This document shows, piece by piece, positions 17,063-25,984 of a stretch of 57,268 bases of DNA. Positions within the stretch are counted from its first letter, which is position 1. Every line of letters begins with the position of its first letter. The stretch lies in contig JAQBNL010000024.1 of the NCBI GenBank assembly GCA_028288585.1, forward strand, positions 1 to 57,268, read 5' to 3'. The DNA is from Chitinophagaceae bacterium (GTDB lineage Bacteria > Bacteroidota > Bacteroidia > Chitinophagales > Chitinophagaceae). The notes below the pieces were generated by a model. The model was not told the DNA's origin and made no database searches. It saw only the letters and a list, made by a program, of their open reading frames with translations. The position numbers and the translations under genes are program-made.

Positions 17063-17287
17063 ATGGAGCTAACAGAAAAGATTGGTAAAAGAATTACCGA
17101 ATTGCGTAAGGCCAAAAAAATCTCCCAGCAAAAATTTTCTTATGAAGCTGACATCGAAAGAAGCTTTCTCACTCATATAGAAAAAGGAAGAAAAAATATT
17201 TCTGTGGGTACCCTGCAAAGGATAACATCTGCACTGCAGATTTCTCTAAAAGATTTTTTTGATTCAAAGGAATTTTCGAAAGTATGA
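17063..17287 (+). CDS. XRE-family controller protein (C-protein-like)
   Basis: The 74-residue protein is a single helix-turn-helix domain: ELRKAKKISQQKFSYEADIERSFLTHIEKG, with the family's RSFLTHIEKGRKNIS recognition region, then TLQRITSALQISLKDFF. Size and position are those of restriction-modification controller proteins. I chose ATG 17063 because an in-frame TTG at 17012 would run through the palindromic operator. Its stop overlaps the methyltransferase start by 4 bases (ATGA), so the two are translationally coupled. Confidence 0.85.
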   Translation: MELTEKIGKRITELRKAKKISQQKFSYEADIERSFLTHIEKGRKNISVGTLQRITSALQISLKDFFDSKEFSKV

Positions 17288-18534
17288 ACACCAGACTAAC
17301 CTATATCGATCTTTTTGCAGGCGCCGGCGGGCTCTCCGAAGGTTTCATAAAAGCTGGTTTCAATCCTGTTGCTCACGTTGAAATGGATGAAGCTGCATGC
17401 TTCACTTTAAAAACAAGGACTGCGTATCATTATTTGAAAAAGAAAAAAAAGTTTGACGAATACGTAAAGTATTTAAAAGGAGATATTGACAGAGCCAGCT
17501 TATATTCATTAATTCCTGAAGATGAAATGAGCAGTGTGATCAATCTGGCTTTAAGTGATGAAAACAATAAAGAAATTTTTAAGAAAATCGATGCCCGTTT
17601 ACAGAATCGCTACGTTGATTTAATTATAGGTGGACCACCATGCCAGGCATATTCTTTAGTAGGGAGAGCCAGATGTGATAATGGAATGAAAGATGACCCC
17701 CGCAATCATTTGTACTTGCAGTATTCAAAATTTTTAAAAAAGTACAAGCCTAAAATGTTTGTATTTGAAAACGTGTTGGGATTGCGGTCTGCAGATGGCG
17801 GTGGATACTTTGAAAAAATGAACGCAGAGTTTAACAAGGTTGGATATGAAGTGAAAGATTTTTTATTGAATGCAAGTGATTTTGGTGTACTGCAAAATCG
17901 CAAAAGGATCATTCTTCTGGGATATAGAAAAGATTTAAATATTACTAAACCTGAAATAAAATCTTCTTTTATTAAACAGTTTAAGGTTCAATCTATTTTT
18001 CAGGATTTACCAAAGCTACAGGCTGGAGAGGGGAAAGATAAGGGTGATCAATACGCCAGCAGAACTAATAAGTATTTAAATACCTCTTACATACGTAATG
18101 GCATAAAAGTGCTTACACAACATGTTAGCAGGCCACATACAGCACAGGATAAAGAGATTTATCGTATAGCTATTAAACTAATGCAAGATGGGGATAGATT
18201 AAACTATATCAATCTGCCGGAGAGATTAAAAACTCATAATAACCGGCATTCTTTTTTTGACAGGTTTAAGGTTGTGAACTCAACAGCCACCGCTGCACAA
18301 ACTGTTGTTGCGCATATTGCCAAAGATGGACATTATTACATCCATCCGGATATAAAACAGAACAGATCGATTAGCATAAGAGAAGCTGCGAGATTGCAAT
18401 CGTTTCCTGACGATTTTTATTTTGAAGGAGTTGTAGAAAGCAAAAATAGAACAGCAGCATTTAAACAAATTGGAAATGCTGTTCCGCCAATATTAGCTTT
18501 TGAAATTGCCCAAAAACTAAAAAACGTCTTATGA
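17284..18534 (+). CDS. DNA (cytosine-5-)-methyltransferase
   Basis: This 416-residue enzyme transfers a methyl group from SAM to C5 of cytosine in a target site. Motif I is DLFAGAGGLSEGF, motif IV GGPPCQAYS with the catalytic Cys, motif VI FVFENVLG, motif VIII QNRKRIILLGY, motif IX around ISIREAARLQSFPDDF, and motif X QIGNAVPPILA. The target-recognition region lies between VIII and IX; the recognition site cannot be read from it. It overlaps the genes on both sides by 4 bases, which places it inside one operon with the controller and the ATPases. Confidence 0.95.
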   Translation: MNTRLTYIDLFAGAGGLSEGFIKAGFNPVAHVEMDEAACFTLKTRTAYHYLKKKKKFDEYVKYLKGDIDRASLYSLIPEDEMSSVINLALSDENNKEIFKKIDARLQNRYVDLIIGGPPCQAYSLVGRARCDNGMKDDPRNHLYLQYSKFLKKYKPKMFVFENVLGLRSADGGGYFEKMNAEFNKVGYEVKDFLLNASDFGVLQNRKRIILLGYRKDLNITKPEIKSSFIKQFKVQSIFQDLPKLQAGEGKDKGDQYASRTNKYLNTSYIRNGIKVLTQHVSRPHTAQDKEIYRIAIKLMQDGDRLNYINLPERLKTHNNRHSFFDRFKVVNSTATAAQTVVAHIAKDGHYYIHPDIKQNRSISIREAARLQSFPDDFYFEGVVESKNRTAAFKQIGNAVPPILAFEIAQKLKNVL

Positions 18535-20792
18535 GTATTGACATTATTGACCAAGGCTATTATAAAATAAAACCCGCAGGAAGACATATTATAACTATAG
18601 GAAGAGATTTAATTAAAGATAAATATGCAGCAATTGTTGAACTAGTAAAAAATTCTTACGATGCCGATTCTCCATATTGTAAGGTTTCCCTTTTGCCTTT
18701 CATAAAAGAAGTAATCATAAACGAAATCACAACCTCGAAGAAAGGTATTAGAATTGAAATTAAAGATGAAGGTCATGGAATGGAACTGGATACTGTAATA
18801 AATAAATGGATGGTTCCTTCAACTGACGATAAATTTTTAAGGAAAATAAGCCCTTTAGGAAGAATGATGCAAGGACGAAAAGGTGTTGGAAGATATGCTG
18901 CATCAATGTTAGGTGATGATCTAGTATTAGAAACAATTCATGATTCCGGCTTTTTGACTACTTTATATTTAGTTTGGAAGGACTTTGAAGATGCAAAATA
19001 TCTTGAAGATGTAAATATTCTCATTGAGTCTAAGAAAACAGAAAAAAAACCTGGTACAGATATAATTATTGTAGGTGACGAAAAACATCTAAACGATTGG
19101 ACTTCGAGACAAATACAGAATCTAAGATTTGAATTAAAAAAACTTATCCCACCAATTAATAAAGAAGATGAAAATATAGAGCAGAGTAATAAACCGTTCA
19201 AAATAATATTAGAAATAGGACAGTTTACCCCAGATGGACAAATGATTTTTGGAGATGTTAAGAATGTAGTGGAAGAAATTGAGCCTTATCCATTATTTGA
19301 ACTTTATGATTACCGTATTTCGGGAACAGTTTCACACTTAGGAATTGCAAACTTAACTTTTCATAACAATAGATCACAGGAAGATGTAGAACACATTCAT
19401 GAGTTTAAAATCTTTTTAAATCAAAATTCTTCAAGAAAAAATGAAGAAGCATACTGTGGCAAAATAAAAATCGATTTTCGGGTTTTCGATAGAGATCCAG
19501 CATCTATTGATGGGCTGATTGGAAGAGGATTAAAAGATCCGGTTAGCGGCCAATACGTTGGGAGAAAAGAAGCTAGACTTATTCTCGATAGCTTTAATGG
19601 AATTGGAGTCTATAGGAACAAATTTAGATTAAGACCACTAGGAGATGCAGGATATGACTGGCTAGAGCTTGACAAAGAAAGAGTTCAAAATCCTTCTGTA
19701 AAAATCGGAAGTGATCAAATTATTGGGTTTATTCATATTCAATCTGAAGAAGACTCAGGATTAGAAGAAAAAAGCGCAAGAGATGGACTGAAAGAGACAC
19801 CCCAATATTTTGGACTACAAGAAATATGTAAACAAGTTCTATTAAGACTTGAACAAAGAAGATTTATTTATAGAAAGAATATTGGTTTAGGAAGAAGCAA
19901 CCGGAATCTTGAAGACAAAATCAACACTCTTTACAATTTTGCAGAACTTAAAGAGAAAATAAATGTTGAATTGGAAGCAAGTGGAATTGGAAAGGAGGAA
20001 AAAGAAAAAATAAATAATTTAATAACTGAAAAAGAACAAAAAAGCAGTAAGGTCGCGGAGGAATTAAAACAAGCAATTGCACAATATCAAGGGCAGGCTA
20101 CAGTTGGGAAAATCGTAAATGTAATATTACACGAAGGTCGAAAACCGTTAGGGTATTTTAAAAATCAAATACCCCTGATAAACGAATGGAGAGAAGAACT
20201 TAAAGAAGAATATAATATAGAAACATTAGAAAAAATTGTTGATCGTTTAGCTGTTCTCGATGAACAATCAAATATTTTTATTAAGTTATTTGCTAAACTA
20301 GACCCACTTTCTTCTAGAAAAAGAGAACCCAAAAAGGATTTTTTACTACGAACAGTACTTGAAAATATTAAAGATGTCTTTTTACAAGAATTAGAGGCCC
20401 AAGAAATTTCGTACAATATACAATGTGATTTGCTACAAACCTGTTATGGTTGGAAAGAAGATTTCTATATAACATTTACCAATCTAGTCGATAATAGTAT
20501 TTACTGGTTTAAAAGTCCAACAAATCATCCTAAGGAAATTCATTTAAAGGTTTATGAAGAAGATGATTTGCTAATCATCGAATATAAAGATAATGGCCCG
20601 GGGATTGAAAAACATTTAATAGACTCTCAAATAATTTTTGAACCTGAATTTAGCGGTAAAACAGGAACAAGTGGTACAGGTTTAGGATTAGCAATTTCAG
20701 GAGAAGCCCTTGCCCGCAATGATGCAATTATAAAAGCAATTTATAATGAAACAGGTGCTTTTTTTAAAATAGAAATTAAAAACACCAAATAA
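18531..20792 (+). CDS. Double-GHKL ATPase protein: MORC/Hsp90-like N-terminus, histidine-kinase-like C-terminus
   Basis: The 753-residue protein has two ATP-binding modules. The N-terminal one carries ELVKNSYDAD (E37, N41), DEGHGM (79-84) and GRKGVGR (115-121), as in MutL, Hsp90 and MORC ATPases. Around residues 480-520 comes a charged coiled coil, then LHEGRKPLGYF with His534, an H-box-like motif. The C-terminal kinase-type ATPase has NLVDNS (651), DNGPGI (687) and GTSGTGLGLAI. I see no membrane segment, so it is cytoplasmic. A receiver-domain gene follows 2 bases later, which suggests phosphotransfer. Joining the two ATPase types in one chain is unusual; the ligand is unknown. Confidence 0.78.
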   Translation: MSIDIIDQGYYKIKPAGRHIITIGRDLIKDKYAAIVELVKNSYDADSPYCKVSLLPFIKEVIINEITTSKKGIRIEIKDEGHGMELDTVINKWMVPSTDDKFLRKISPLGRMMQGRKGVGRYAASMLGDDLVLETIHDSGFLTTLYLVWKDFEDAKYLEDVNILIESKKTEKKPGTDIIIVGDEKHLNDWTSRQIQNLRFELKKLIPPINKEDENIEQSNKPFKIILEIGQFTPDGQMIFGDVKNVVEEIEPYPLFELYDYRISGTVSHLGIANLTFHNNRSQEDVEHIHEFKIFLNQNSSRKNEEAYCGKIKIDFRVFDRDPASIDGLIGRGLKDPVSGQYVGRKEARLILDSFNGIGVYRNKFRLRPLGDAGYDWLELDKERVQNPSVKIGSDQIIGFIHIQSEEDSGLEEKSARDGLKETPQYFGLQEICKQVLLRLEQRRFIYRKNIGLGRSNRNLEDKINTLYNFAELKEKINVELEASGIGKEEKEKINNLITEKEQKSSKVAEELKQAIAQYQGQATVGKIVNVILHEGRKPLGYFKNQIPLINEWREELKEEYNIETLEKIVDRLAVLDEQSNIFIKLFAKLDPLSSRKREPKKDFLLRTVLENIKDVFLQELEAQEISYNIQCDLLQTCYGWKEDFYITFTNLVDNSIYWFKSPTNHPKEIHLKVYEEDDLLIIEYKDNGPGIEKHLIDSQIIFEPEFSGKTGTSGTGLGLAISGEALARNDAIIKAIYNETGAFFKIEIKNTK

Positions 20793-20794
20793 AC

Positions 20795-21865
20795 ATGGAA
20801 ATACTTAACCTGCTAATCATTGAGGATGAAGATACTCAACTGCAAGTCTATAATGATTCAATAGACCAATTCAACAAAAAAAACGAGATTAAAATAAAAC
20901 AAACAATTTGTAAGAATTTTGAGGAAGGTGAATCAGCATTAAAATCTCCTTTTTATGATGCGGCCTTAATTGATTTAAAACTTTCAAATAGTGATGATTT
21001 AGAAGGAAAAAAATTAGTTGAAACTGTTTACAAAAAAATTAGAATCCCCATTTTTATTGTTTCAGGCAGCATAGCTCAAATTGATGATATACCAGAAAAT
21101 GCATTATTGAAAAAGAGGCTAAGGACAGAACTAATGTCAGGCATCTTATCTGAGATTTTCGACATTTATAAAACAGGAATTACGAGTTTTTTAAGACCCG
21201 ATGGACTAATGGATCAAAAACTAACTGAAATATTTTGGAATAATTTATCACAAGATCTTAGTATTTGGATAAAACATAATAATCAAAGTACTCTTTTAAG
21301 ATATATTCTTTCACATTTTCACGAATATCTAGAAATAAATACTGACGGTGATTTTGAAGAATATCATCAACAAGAATTTTATTTATCGCCACCAATTAAA
21401 AAAAATCCCCATACTGGTGATTTAATTCAAATTGAGAATAGGTTGTATTTAATTCTTACGCCTGCTTGTGATATTATAATTAATTATAAAAAAGATGAAA
21501 ACGGGAAATTAATTCCTTTCAGAAAAGCAGAAAATTTAATTTTAGCAGCTGTGAAGGAATTTGACTATAAAGTAATTTGCGCAGACAAGAATAAGGTTTT
21601 ACAAAAGGGAAAAATAAAAGAGTATGTAAAAAACGCTTCGCTAAGATATCATTACTTGCCGCCTTTCAAAAATGAGAATGGTTACTTGATAGATTTTCAA
21701 GATTTATCCTCTGTTTCTTTTAACACTGATTTCAAAAGAGAAGCAACAATTTCTTCCCCATTTATTAAAGACATTATTTCAAGGTTCGCTAATTACTATT
21801 CGAGACAAGGTCAACCGACTTACAAACAGGATTTATTGGTTGACTATCTATTTGACAAAAAATAA
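20795..21865 (+). CDS. Receiver-domain protein with unassigned C-terminal domain
   Basis: The 356-residue protein begins with a response-regulator receiver domain: acidic cluster IIEDED (8-13), phospho-acceptor Asp60 in ALIDLKL, Ser90 in FIVSGS, and a Lys near 106-107. Residues about 125-356 form a separate domain without a DNA-binding helix-turn-helix. It contains HTGDLIQIENRLYLILTPACD (207-226), where the T-P-x-C-D piece stands out. It is likely the partner of the kinase-like protein 2 bases upstream. The output domain is not one I recognise. Confidence 0.65.
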   Translation: MEILNLLIIEDEDTQLQVYNDSIDQFNKKNEIKIKQTICKNFEEGESALKSPFYDAALIDLKLSNSDDLEGKKLVETVYKKIRIPIFIVSGSIAQIDDIPENALLKKRLRTELMSGILSEIFDIYKTGITSFLRPDGLMDQKLTEIFWNNLSQDLSIWIKHNNQSTLLRYILSHFHEYLEINTDGDFEEYHQQEFYLSPPIKKNPHTGDLIQIENRLYLILTPACDIIINYKKDENGKLIPFRKAENLILAAVKEFDYKVICADKNKVLQKGKIKEYVKNASLRYHYLPPFKNENGYLIDFQDLSSVSFNTDFKREATISSPFIKDIISRFANYYSRQGQPTYKQDLLVDYLFDKK

Positions 21866-21870
21866 TTTAA

Positions 21871-23823
21871 ATGATTGAATGGCGCTTTAAACCCAACTCT
21901 CGAGATGATATGGATGTTGATCCTATTCAGGGTGAGTTTTTTACCACAAGAGATATTGATAATATTTCTACAGCAGTAGTAAGGGAAGGAATCCAAAATG
22001 CATTAGATGAAAGAAATCGCGGAGAACAAATTGAAACCGTGAAAGTGAGGATATTTCTTTCAGGCGAAAAATATGCATTAAAAAGTGAAGACTATTTGCC
22101 TATGCTTGAAACTTTGCAACCACATTTAAAAGCAAAGAGTTCCGGGTTACTTTCGCTCCCCGATTTTACCCAACCGATGAAGTTTCTTGTATTTGAAGAT
22201 TCGAATACAAAAGGTCTTGAAGGGGATCCTGAAGAGTTCTATGTAGAAAATAATAACGATAAAAATCCTCATAACTTTTATTATTTCTGGAGGAATGTGG
22301 GCCGGTCTGGCAAAACAGATGATAAACTTGGCAGATGGGGTCTTGGTAAAACAGTTTTCCCGGCATCTTCCAGAATCAATACTTTTTTCGGATTGACTGT
22401 CAGAAAAAGTGATCAGCGTAAAATGTTGATGGGGCAATGCATTCTGCGTATTCATAACAGGGAAGATGCAAAAAAACAGGAATGTGGTTACAGGCCTTAT
22501 GGTGTTTTTGGGAATTATAAAAGTGCGGATTGCTTTGCAGTCCCGATAGAAGAGAATAATGAGATTTCCAGGTTTGAAGATTTGTTTAAACTTGAAAGAA
22601 AACAAAATTCAGGACTTTCTTTAGTGATACCCTTTTGCTCTGAAGAAATAACGATTGATCATCTTGCTTATTCAGTTATTGAACAATACTTCTACCCTAT
22701 TCTGGAAGGCAAACTGGAAGTTGAGATAACTGAAGAAGATCACACCATTCTTCTTGAAAAAAATTCTATTCAGGAATCAATCGATAAAATCAATTTTAAT
22801 AATGTTGGTAGCGGTGATGATAAAAGAATAAAGACAAAAGAAAGTCTCCTACGACTATTTGATTTTGCAAAATGGACTTTTCAATTACAGGAGGAAGACT
22901 TTTTTAAATTAAAAGAGTTGGATCTGAAACAAAAACCACGGTGGAATAAAAGTTTATTCGAGAATGAAGAAGGAATGAATTTATTTAGAGATAAGTTTGA
23001 GCGCAATGAAAGAATCGCCTTTAAAATTCCCCTGAAGTATCATCCTGTGAATGGCAGTCCTAAAATATGCTGGTATGAGGCATTTCTGGAAAAAGATACT
23101 ACCCTCACAAAACCTGAAAACCTTTTTGTAAGAGATGGAATAACAATATCAGGAATTACTTCTTTGGATAAAGGATTAGTCAGAGGTGTAGTTATTATTC
23201 ATGATATTAACCTTGCCAGGATGCTTGGTGATTCTGAAAATCCGGCACATACTGAATGGCAGGCTGATTCCAGAAATTTTAAAGGAAAATATGTTGACGG
23301 AAGGGAAACACTCGTATTTGTAAAAAGCACATTAAAAGCTTTATATGAAAAACTGCAAAGGCCTATAGAAGGAATTCAAAAAGATTTATTGATTGATTTC
23401 TTTTCAATACCTATTGATACACCTGAAGAACAAAAGGAGAAGAAATCTCCTGATTATACTAAGGAGGGTGAAAAAGAAGTTGATGATCCGGAGATTCCAA
23501 TGCAGCCGGGCAAAAAAAGACCTTTACTTATTCAGCAAATTACTTCCGGACTAAGAATTTATAAAAATCCGAATGCAGATGAATTGCCGGAAAGCATACG
23601 ATTAAAACTGGGATATGATGTACCAAGAGGAAATCCAATTAATAGTTATCAGGAACTTGATTTTGATGTTTCCAAATCACCGATAGTAGTTGCTTCTTCG
23701 GGTGTTTATTTTACAAAGAAAGAAAAGAATGAGCTTGAGTTTGATATTGAAGATAAATCACACTTTGAAATACAACTTACCGGCTTTGATGAAAAACGGG
23801 ATTTATTTTTAAAACTTCAGTAA
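21871..23823 (+). CDS. GHKL (MORC/MutL-like) ATPase
   Basis: The 650-residue protein has the Bergerat ATP-fold motifs: VVREGIQNALDER (E39, N43), FEDSNTKGL (D110, G115) and GRWGLGK (154-160). The rest has no recognised domain; residues about 510-550 are a charged linker (EEQKEKKSPDYTKEGEKE) before a beta-rich C-terminus. GHKL ATPases of this kind have been described in restriction-modification operons with C5 methyltransferases. It sits 5 bases after the receiver gene, and the next gene begins directly after its stop, so co-translation and a shared complex are likely. Confidence 0.72.
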   Translation: MIEWRFKPNSRDDMDVDPIQGEFFTTRDIDNISTAVVREGIQNALDERNRGEQIETVKVRIFLSGEKYALKSEDYLPMLETLQPHLKAKSSGLLSLPDFTQPMKFLVFEDSNTKGLEGDPEEFYVENNNDKNPHNFYYFWRNVGRSGKTDDKLGRWGLGKTVFPASSRINTFFGLTVRKSDQRKMLMGQCILRIHNREDAKKQECGYRPYGVFGNYKSADCFAVPIEENNEISRFEDLFKLERKQNSGLSLVIPFCSEEITIDHLAYSVIEQYFYPILEGKLEVEITEEDHTILLEKNSIQESIDKINFNNVGSGDDKRIKTKESLLRLFDFAKWTFQLQEEDFFKLKELDLKQKPRWNKSLFENEEGMNLFRDKFERNERIAFKIPLKYHPVNGSPKICWYEAFLEKDTTLTKPENLFVRDGITISGITSLDKGLVRGVVIIHDINLARMLGDSENPAHTEWQADSRNFKGKYVDGRETLVFVKSTLKALYEKLQRPIEGIQKDLLIDFFSIPIDTPEEQKEKKSPDYTKEGEKEVDDPEIPMQPGKKRPLLIQQITSGLRIYKNPNADELPESIRLKLGYDVPRGNPINSYQELDFDVSKSPIVVASSGVYFTKKEKNELEFDIEDKSHFEIQLTGFDEKRDLFLKLQ

Positions 23824-24585
23824 ATGATTCGCAGATTTAATTATACAGGCCGGGTGAAAATTCCGAGAAGCAGGGTAGATATTTCCATGTTTAAAGACAA
23901 CGAAGGGAAATACTTCAAGGCTAACATTAATTTTGAAGGACTTGATCTGCCACCGGATGCCAAAGTATATATTGAACCCAATTACAAAGGAGTATATCAA
24001 CGATTTTATTTTGGAACTGTTTCTCATTTTAAAGAACCGGAAAATACAAGGCTTAATGAATTACCTGAAACTGAACTGGCATACTTTGATGTATCAATCG
24101 TTGACGAGCAAAGTAAGGTTGGTCTACTATTAGGAAAGGCTAAGGGAATTGCAATAAGTACTGACGGTTTGCCAAATGACAGGATGCCCCTGTTATATGT
24201 TAACCCTACTGATTTAAAAAATCAATTCTGGAAACTCACCTTCGATTCAAGCGATGATAGCAGACCAACATTAGAAATAAATAAAAACATTCCTGAACTG
24301 TATGAAATGGTAAGGAATGATATTAAGTTCATAAGCCTGGTTTATCCGGCCGCATTTCGTGGTGTACTTATAAAAATTATTGAGGAAGGGGAATTTGATA
24401 CAGGGACAGATTCATGGATATCTCAATGGCTAAAATTTCTGAGCATATCATTAGGCATTAAATCACTTCCGGATATAGATACTGAAAATGGAGTACTTAC
24501 TCCCGAACAGGAAATGTGGATCGACGAGTGTGTAAATGAGTATTGTAAAAAGCTTCAATTATTTGAAAAATTCACAGCACAATGA
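23824..24585 (+). CDS. Conserved-looking hypothetical protein of the island
   Basis: The 253-residue protein starts at the base after the preceding stop codon. The N-terminal 100 residues are beta-rich (NYTGRVKIPRSRVDISMF, YFDVSIVDEQSKVGLLLG) and could be a small barrel. The C-terminal half is helical (ISQWLKFLSISLGIKSL, EMWIDECVNEYCKKL). I see no nuclease, helicase or membrane motif. Tight coupling to the GHKL ATPase suggests an accessory subunit. I do not recognise the family. Confidence 0.6.
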   Translation: MIRRFNYTGRVKIPRSRVDISMFKDNEGKYFKANINFEGLDLPPDAKVYIEPNYKGVYQRFYFGTVSHFKEPENTRLNELPETELAYFDVSIVDEQSKVGLLLGKAKGIAISTDGLPNDRMPLLYVNPTDLKNQFWKLTFDSSDDSRPTLEINKNIPELYEMVRNDIKFISLVYPAAFRGVLIKIIEEGEFDTGTDSWISQWLKFLSISLGIKSLPDIDTENGVLTPEQEMWIDECVNEYCKKLQLFEKFTAQ

Positions 24586-25307
24586 GCAATCAATTTTCTA
24601 TTCGCATTTTTAATGATGAAGGGCTTAATGAATTTGAAAGAATAATTAATGAGATAAGAAATAATGATTTAAAAAGCGTTTCTGATGATCTGCTCATTAA
24701 CGAAAAGTATTCGACGGTATTTGAACCTGTCATTAACTTAGAAAAAGTCGACTATAAAAATAAGAATGAACTCGTTCCATACATTGTTGAAAAATTGGAT
24801 TTAAAAATTAATAAGCACCTCTATTTTAACAAGGGACTTTGGTCATGGCTGGCTGCTTTCTATTTTGACAACATTTGTCCTCAGGATAGTAATGGAAAAA
24901 GAAAAGTAAATGAAACTGCTTTCTACATTTTAAGAGATCCTAAAAATTATACAAAATATTATCGCCATCTATTGGCTTATCCATGCAGAATTTTTTCTGA
25001 ATTAGATGACTCGGCAAAAATATTTTTAATAGGAAGTTTTTTAAAAAGAGGAGAAATAACAGAACAGTTTGGAGCATATCAGGAAATTGCATTGAATAAA
25101 GGTATTCTGGATGCCGCCAATATTCTGTATTGGGATGATGAAACAAAAAACCTTAAACGTGGTGCGGCAGGCAAAGGTGGAGGTTCCGCCAGAAGATTAG
25201 TAAGAATTATCAGGCAATATCAACTTACGTATGATCTTAATTCAATGCCCGGAAATGAGATTGTAGACTTACTTCCTAATGAATTTTCGAAATGGGTTAA
25301 TAATTAA
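24582..25307 (+). CDS. Unassigned protein, possibly DUF6339-like
   Basis: The 241-residue protein overlaps the previous gene by 4 bases. Its centre has GLWSWLAAFYFDNICP, then YTKYYRHLLAYPCRIF, and a glycine/basic stretch GAAGKGGGSARRLVRIIRQY followed by LLPNEFSKW. The pattern LWxWL...YYRHLL...GSARRL...LPxEF recalls a family I believe is called DUF6339, but I cannot confirm it. No known catalytic site is visible. The basic GKGGGSARR segment might contact nucleic acid, which is an inference. Confidence 0.58.
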   Translation: MSNQFSIRIFNDEGLNEFERIINEIRNNDLKSVSDDLLINEKYSTVFEPVINLEKVDYKNKNELVPYIVEKLDLKINKHLYFNKGLWSWLAAFYFDNICPQDSNGKRKVNETAFYILRDPKNYTKYYRHLLAYPCRIFSELDDSAKIFLIGSFLKRGEITEQFGAYQEIALNKGILDAANILYWDDETKNLKRGAAGKGGGSARRLVRIIRQYQLTYDLNSMPGNEIVDLLPNEFSKWVNN

Positions 25308-25320
25308 TTTTTAAAACCTA

Positions 25321-25974
25321 ATGACAAGACAACAAAGGGCAGCAATTATATTCGTATTGTTTAATACTTCGGACAACACGAGATCGGAAGTTTTAAATAT
25401 GGAAACGCAGCATCTTGGCTTATCTGAAAGTGAAACTGAAACCGAAAAAGAAAATATTGAGAGTTCATTTAATAATGGGATTAAAAATCTTAATTCAAAT
25501 CAGCTGAATAATCTTTTAAAAAGTATTAATGAAAGTGAAATTAATGTAGATGAGATTAAAAGAAAATTGACTTTTTACGGGGTGGAAGAACATTTTCATG
25601 AAAATATCATACAATTTTTTGAAGATTATTTTCAAGCGAATCAATCCATTGATGTTGGTGATTTAGATCGTGAGTTTAAAGGTGTTCAAGTTGCCTCAAG
25701 AGATAATTTTAATACTATTATCAATCAGGGATGGTCAGGGGATTGGCTACTGACTCCAGAAAATATCGATCCTAAAAGGATTCAGATAGCATCCATGAAT
25801 GAGAGCGGGACATTTCCCAGAGGATATTATTTAAACGCTGATATAGTAAGAGTGGAACCTATTAAGTATGGTGATCAGATTAGGTATCGTGTTTTTATCT
25901 CTAATCCAATTGTTATAAATACAGGTAACAGAAACGTAAAGTTTAATGTAAACCCAGTGAGGTATATAAAATAA
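25321..25974 (+). CDS. Last gene of the island operon, unknown function
   Basis: The 217-residue protein begins 13 bases after the previous stop. The N-terminal 110 residues are acidic and Asn/Ser-rich with likely helices (LGLSESETETEKENIESS, NNLLKSINESEINVDEIKRKL). The C-terminal 90 are beta-rich (GWSGDWLLTPENIDPKRI, IRYRVFISNPIVI). No family recognised and no catalytic motif seen. It converges on an XRE gene 10 bases away, which marks the end of the operon. Confidence 0.55.
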   Translation: MTRQQRAAIIFVLFNTSDNTRSEVLNMETQHLGLSESETETEKENIESSFNNGIKNLNSNQLNNLLKSINESEINVDEIKRKLTFYGVEEHFHENIIQFFEDYFQANQSIDVGDLDREFKGVQVASRDNFNTIINQGWSGDWLLTPENIDPKRIQIASMNESGTFPRGYYLNADIVRVEPIKYGDQIRYRVFISNPIVINTGNRNVKFNVNPVRYIK

Positions 25975-25984
25975 CAGTAAATGC

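Noticed and set aside
17012-17287. Longer form of the XRE controller from TTG 17012
   Set aside because: It would translate the palindromic operator; ATG 17063 gives a standard-size controller.
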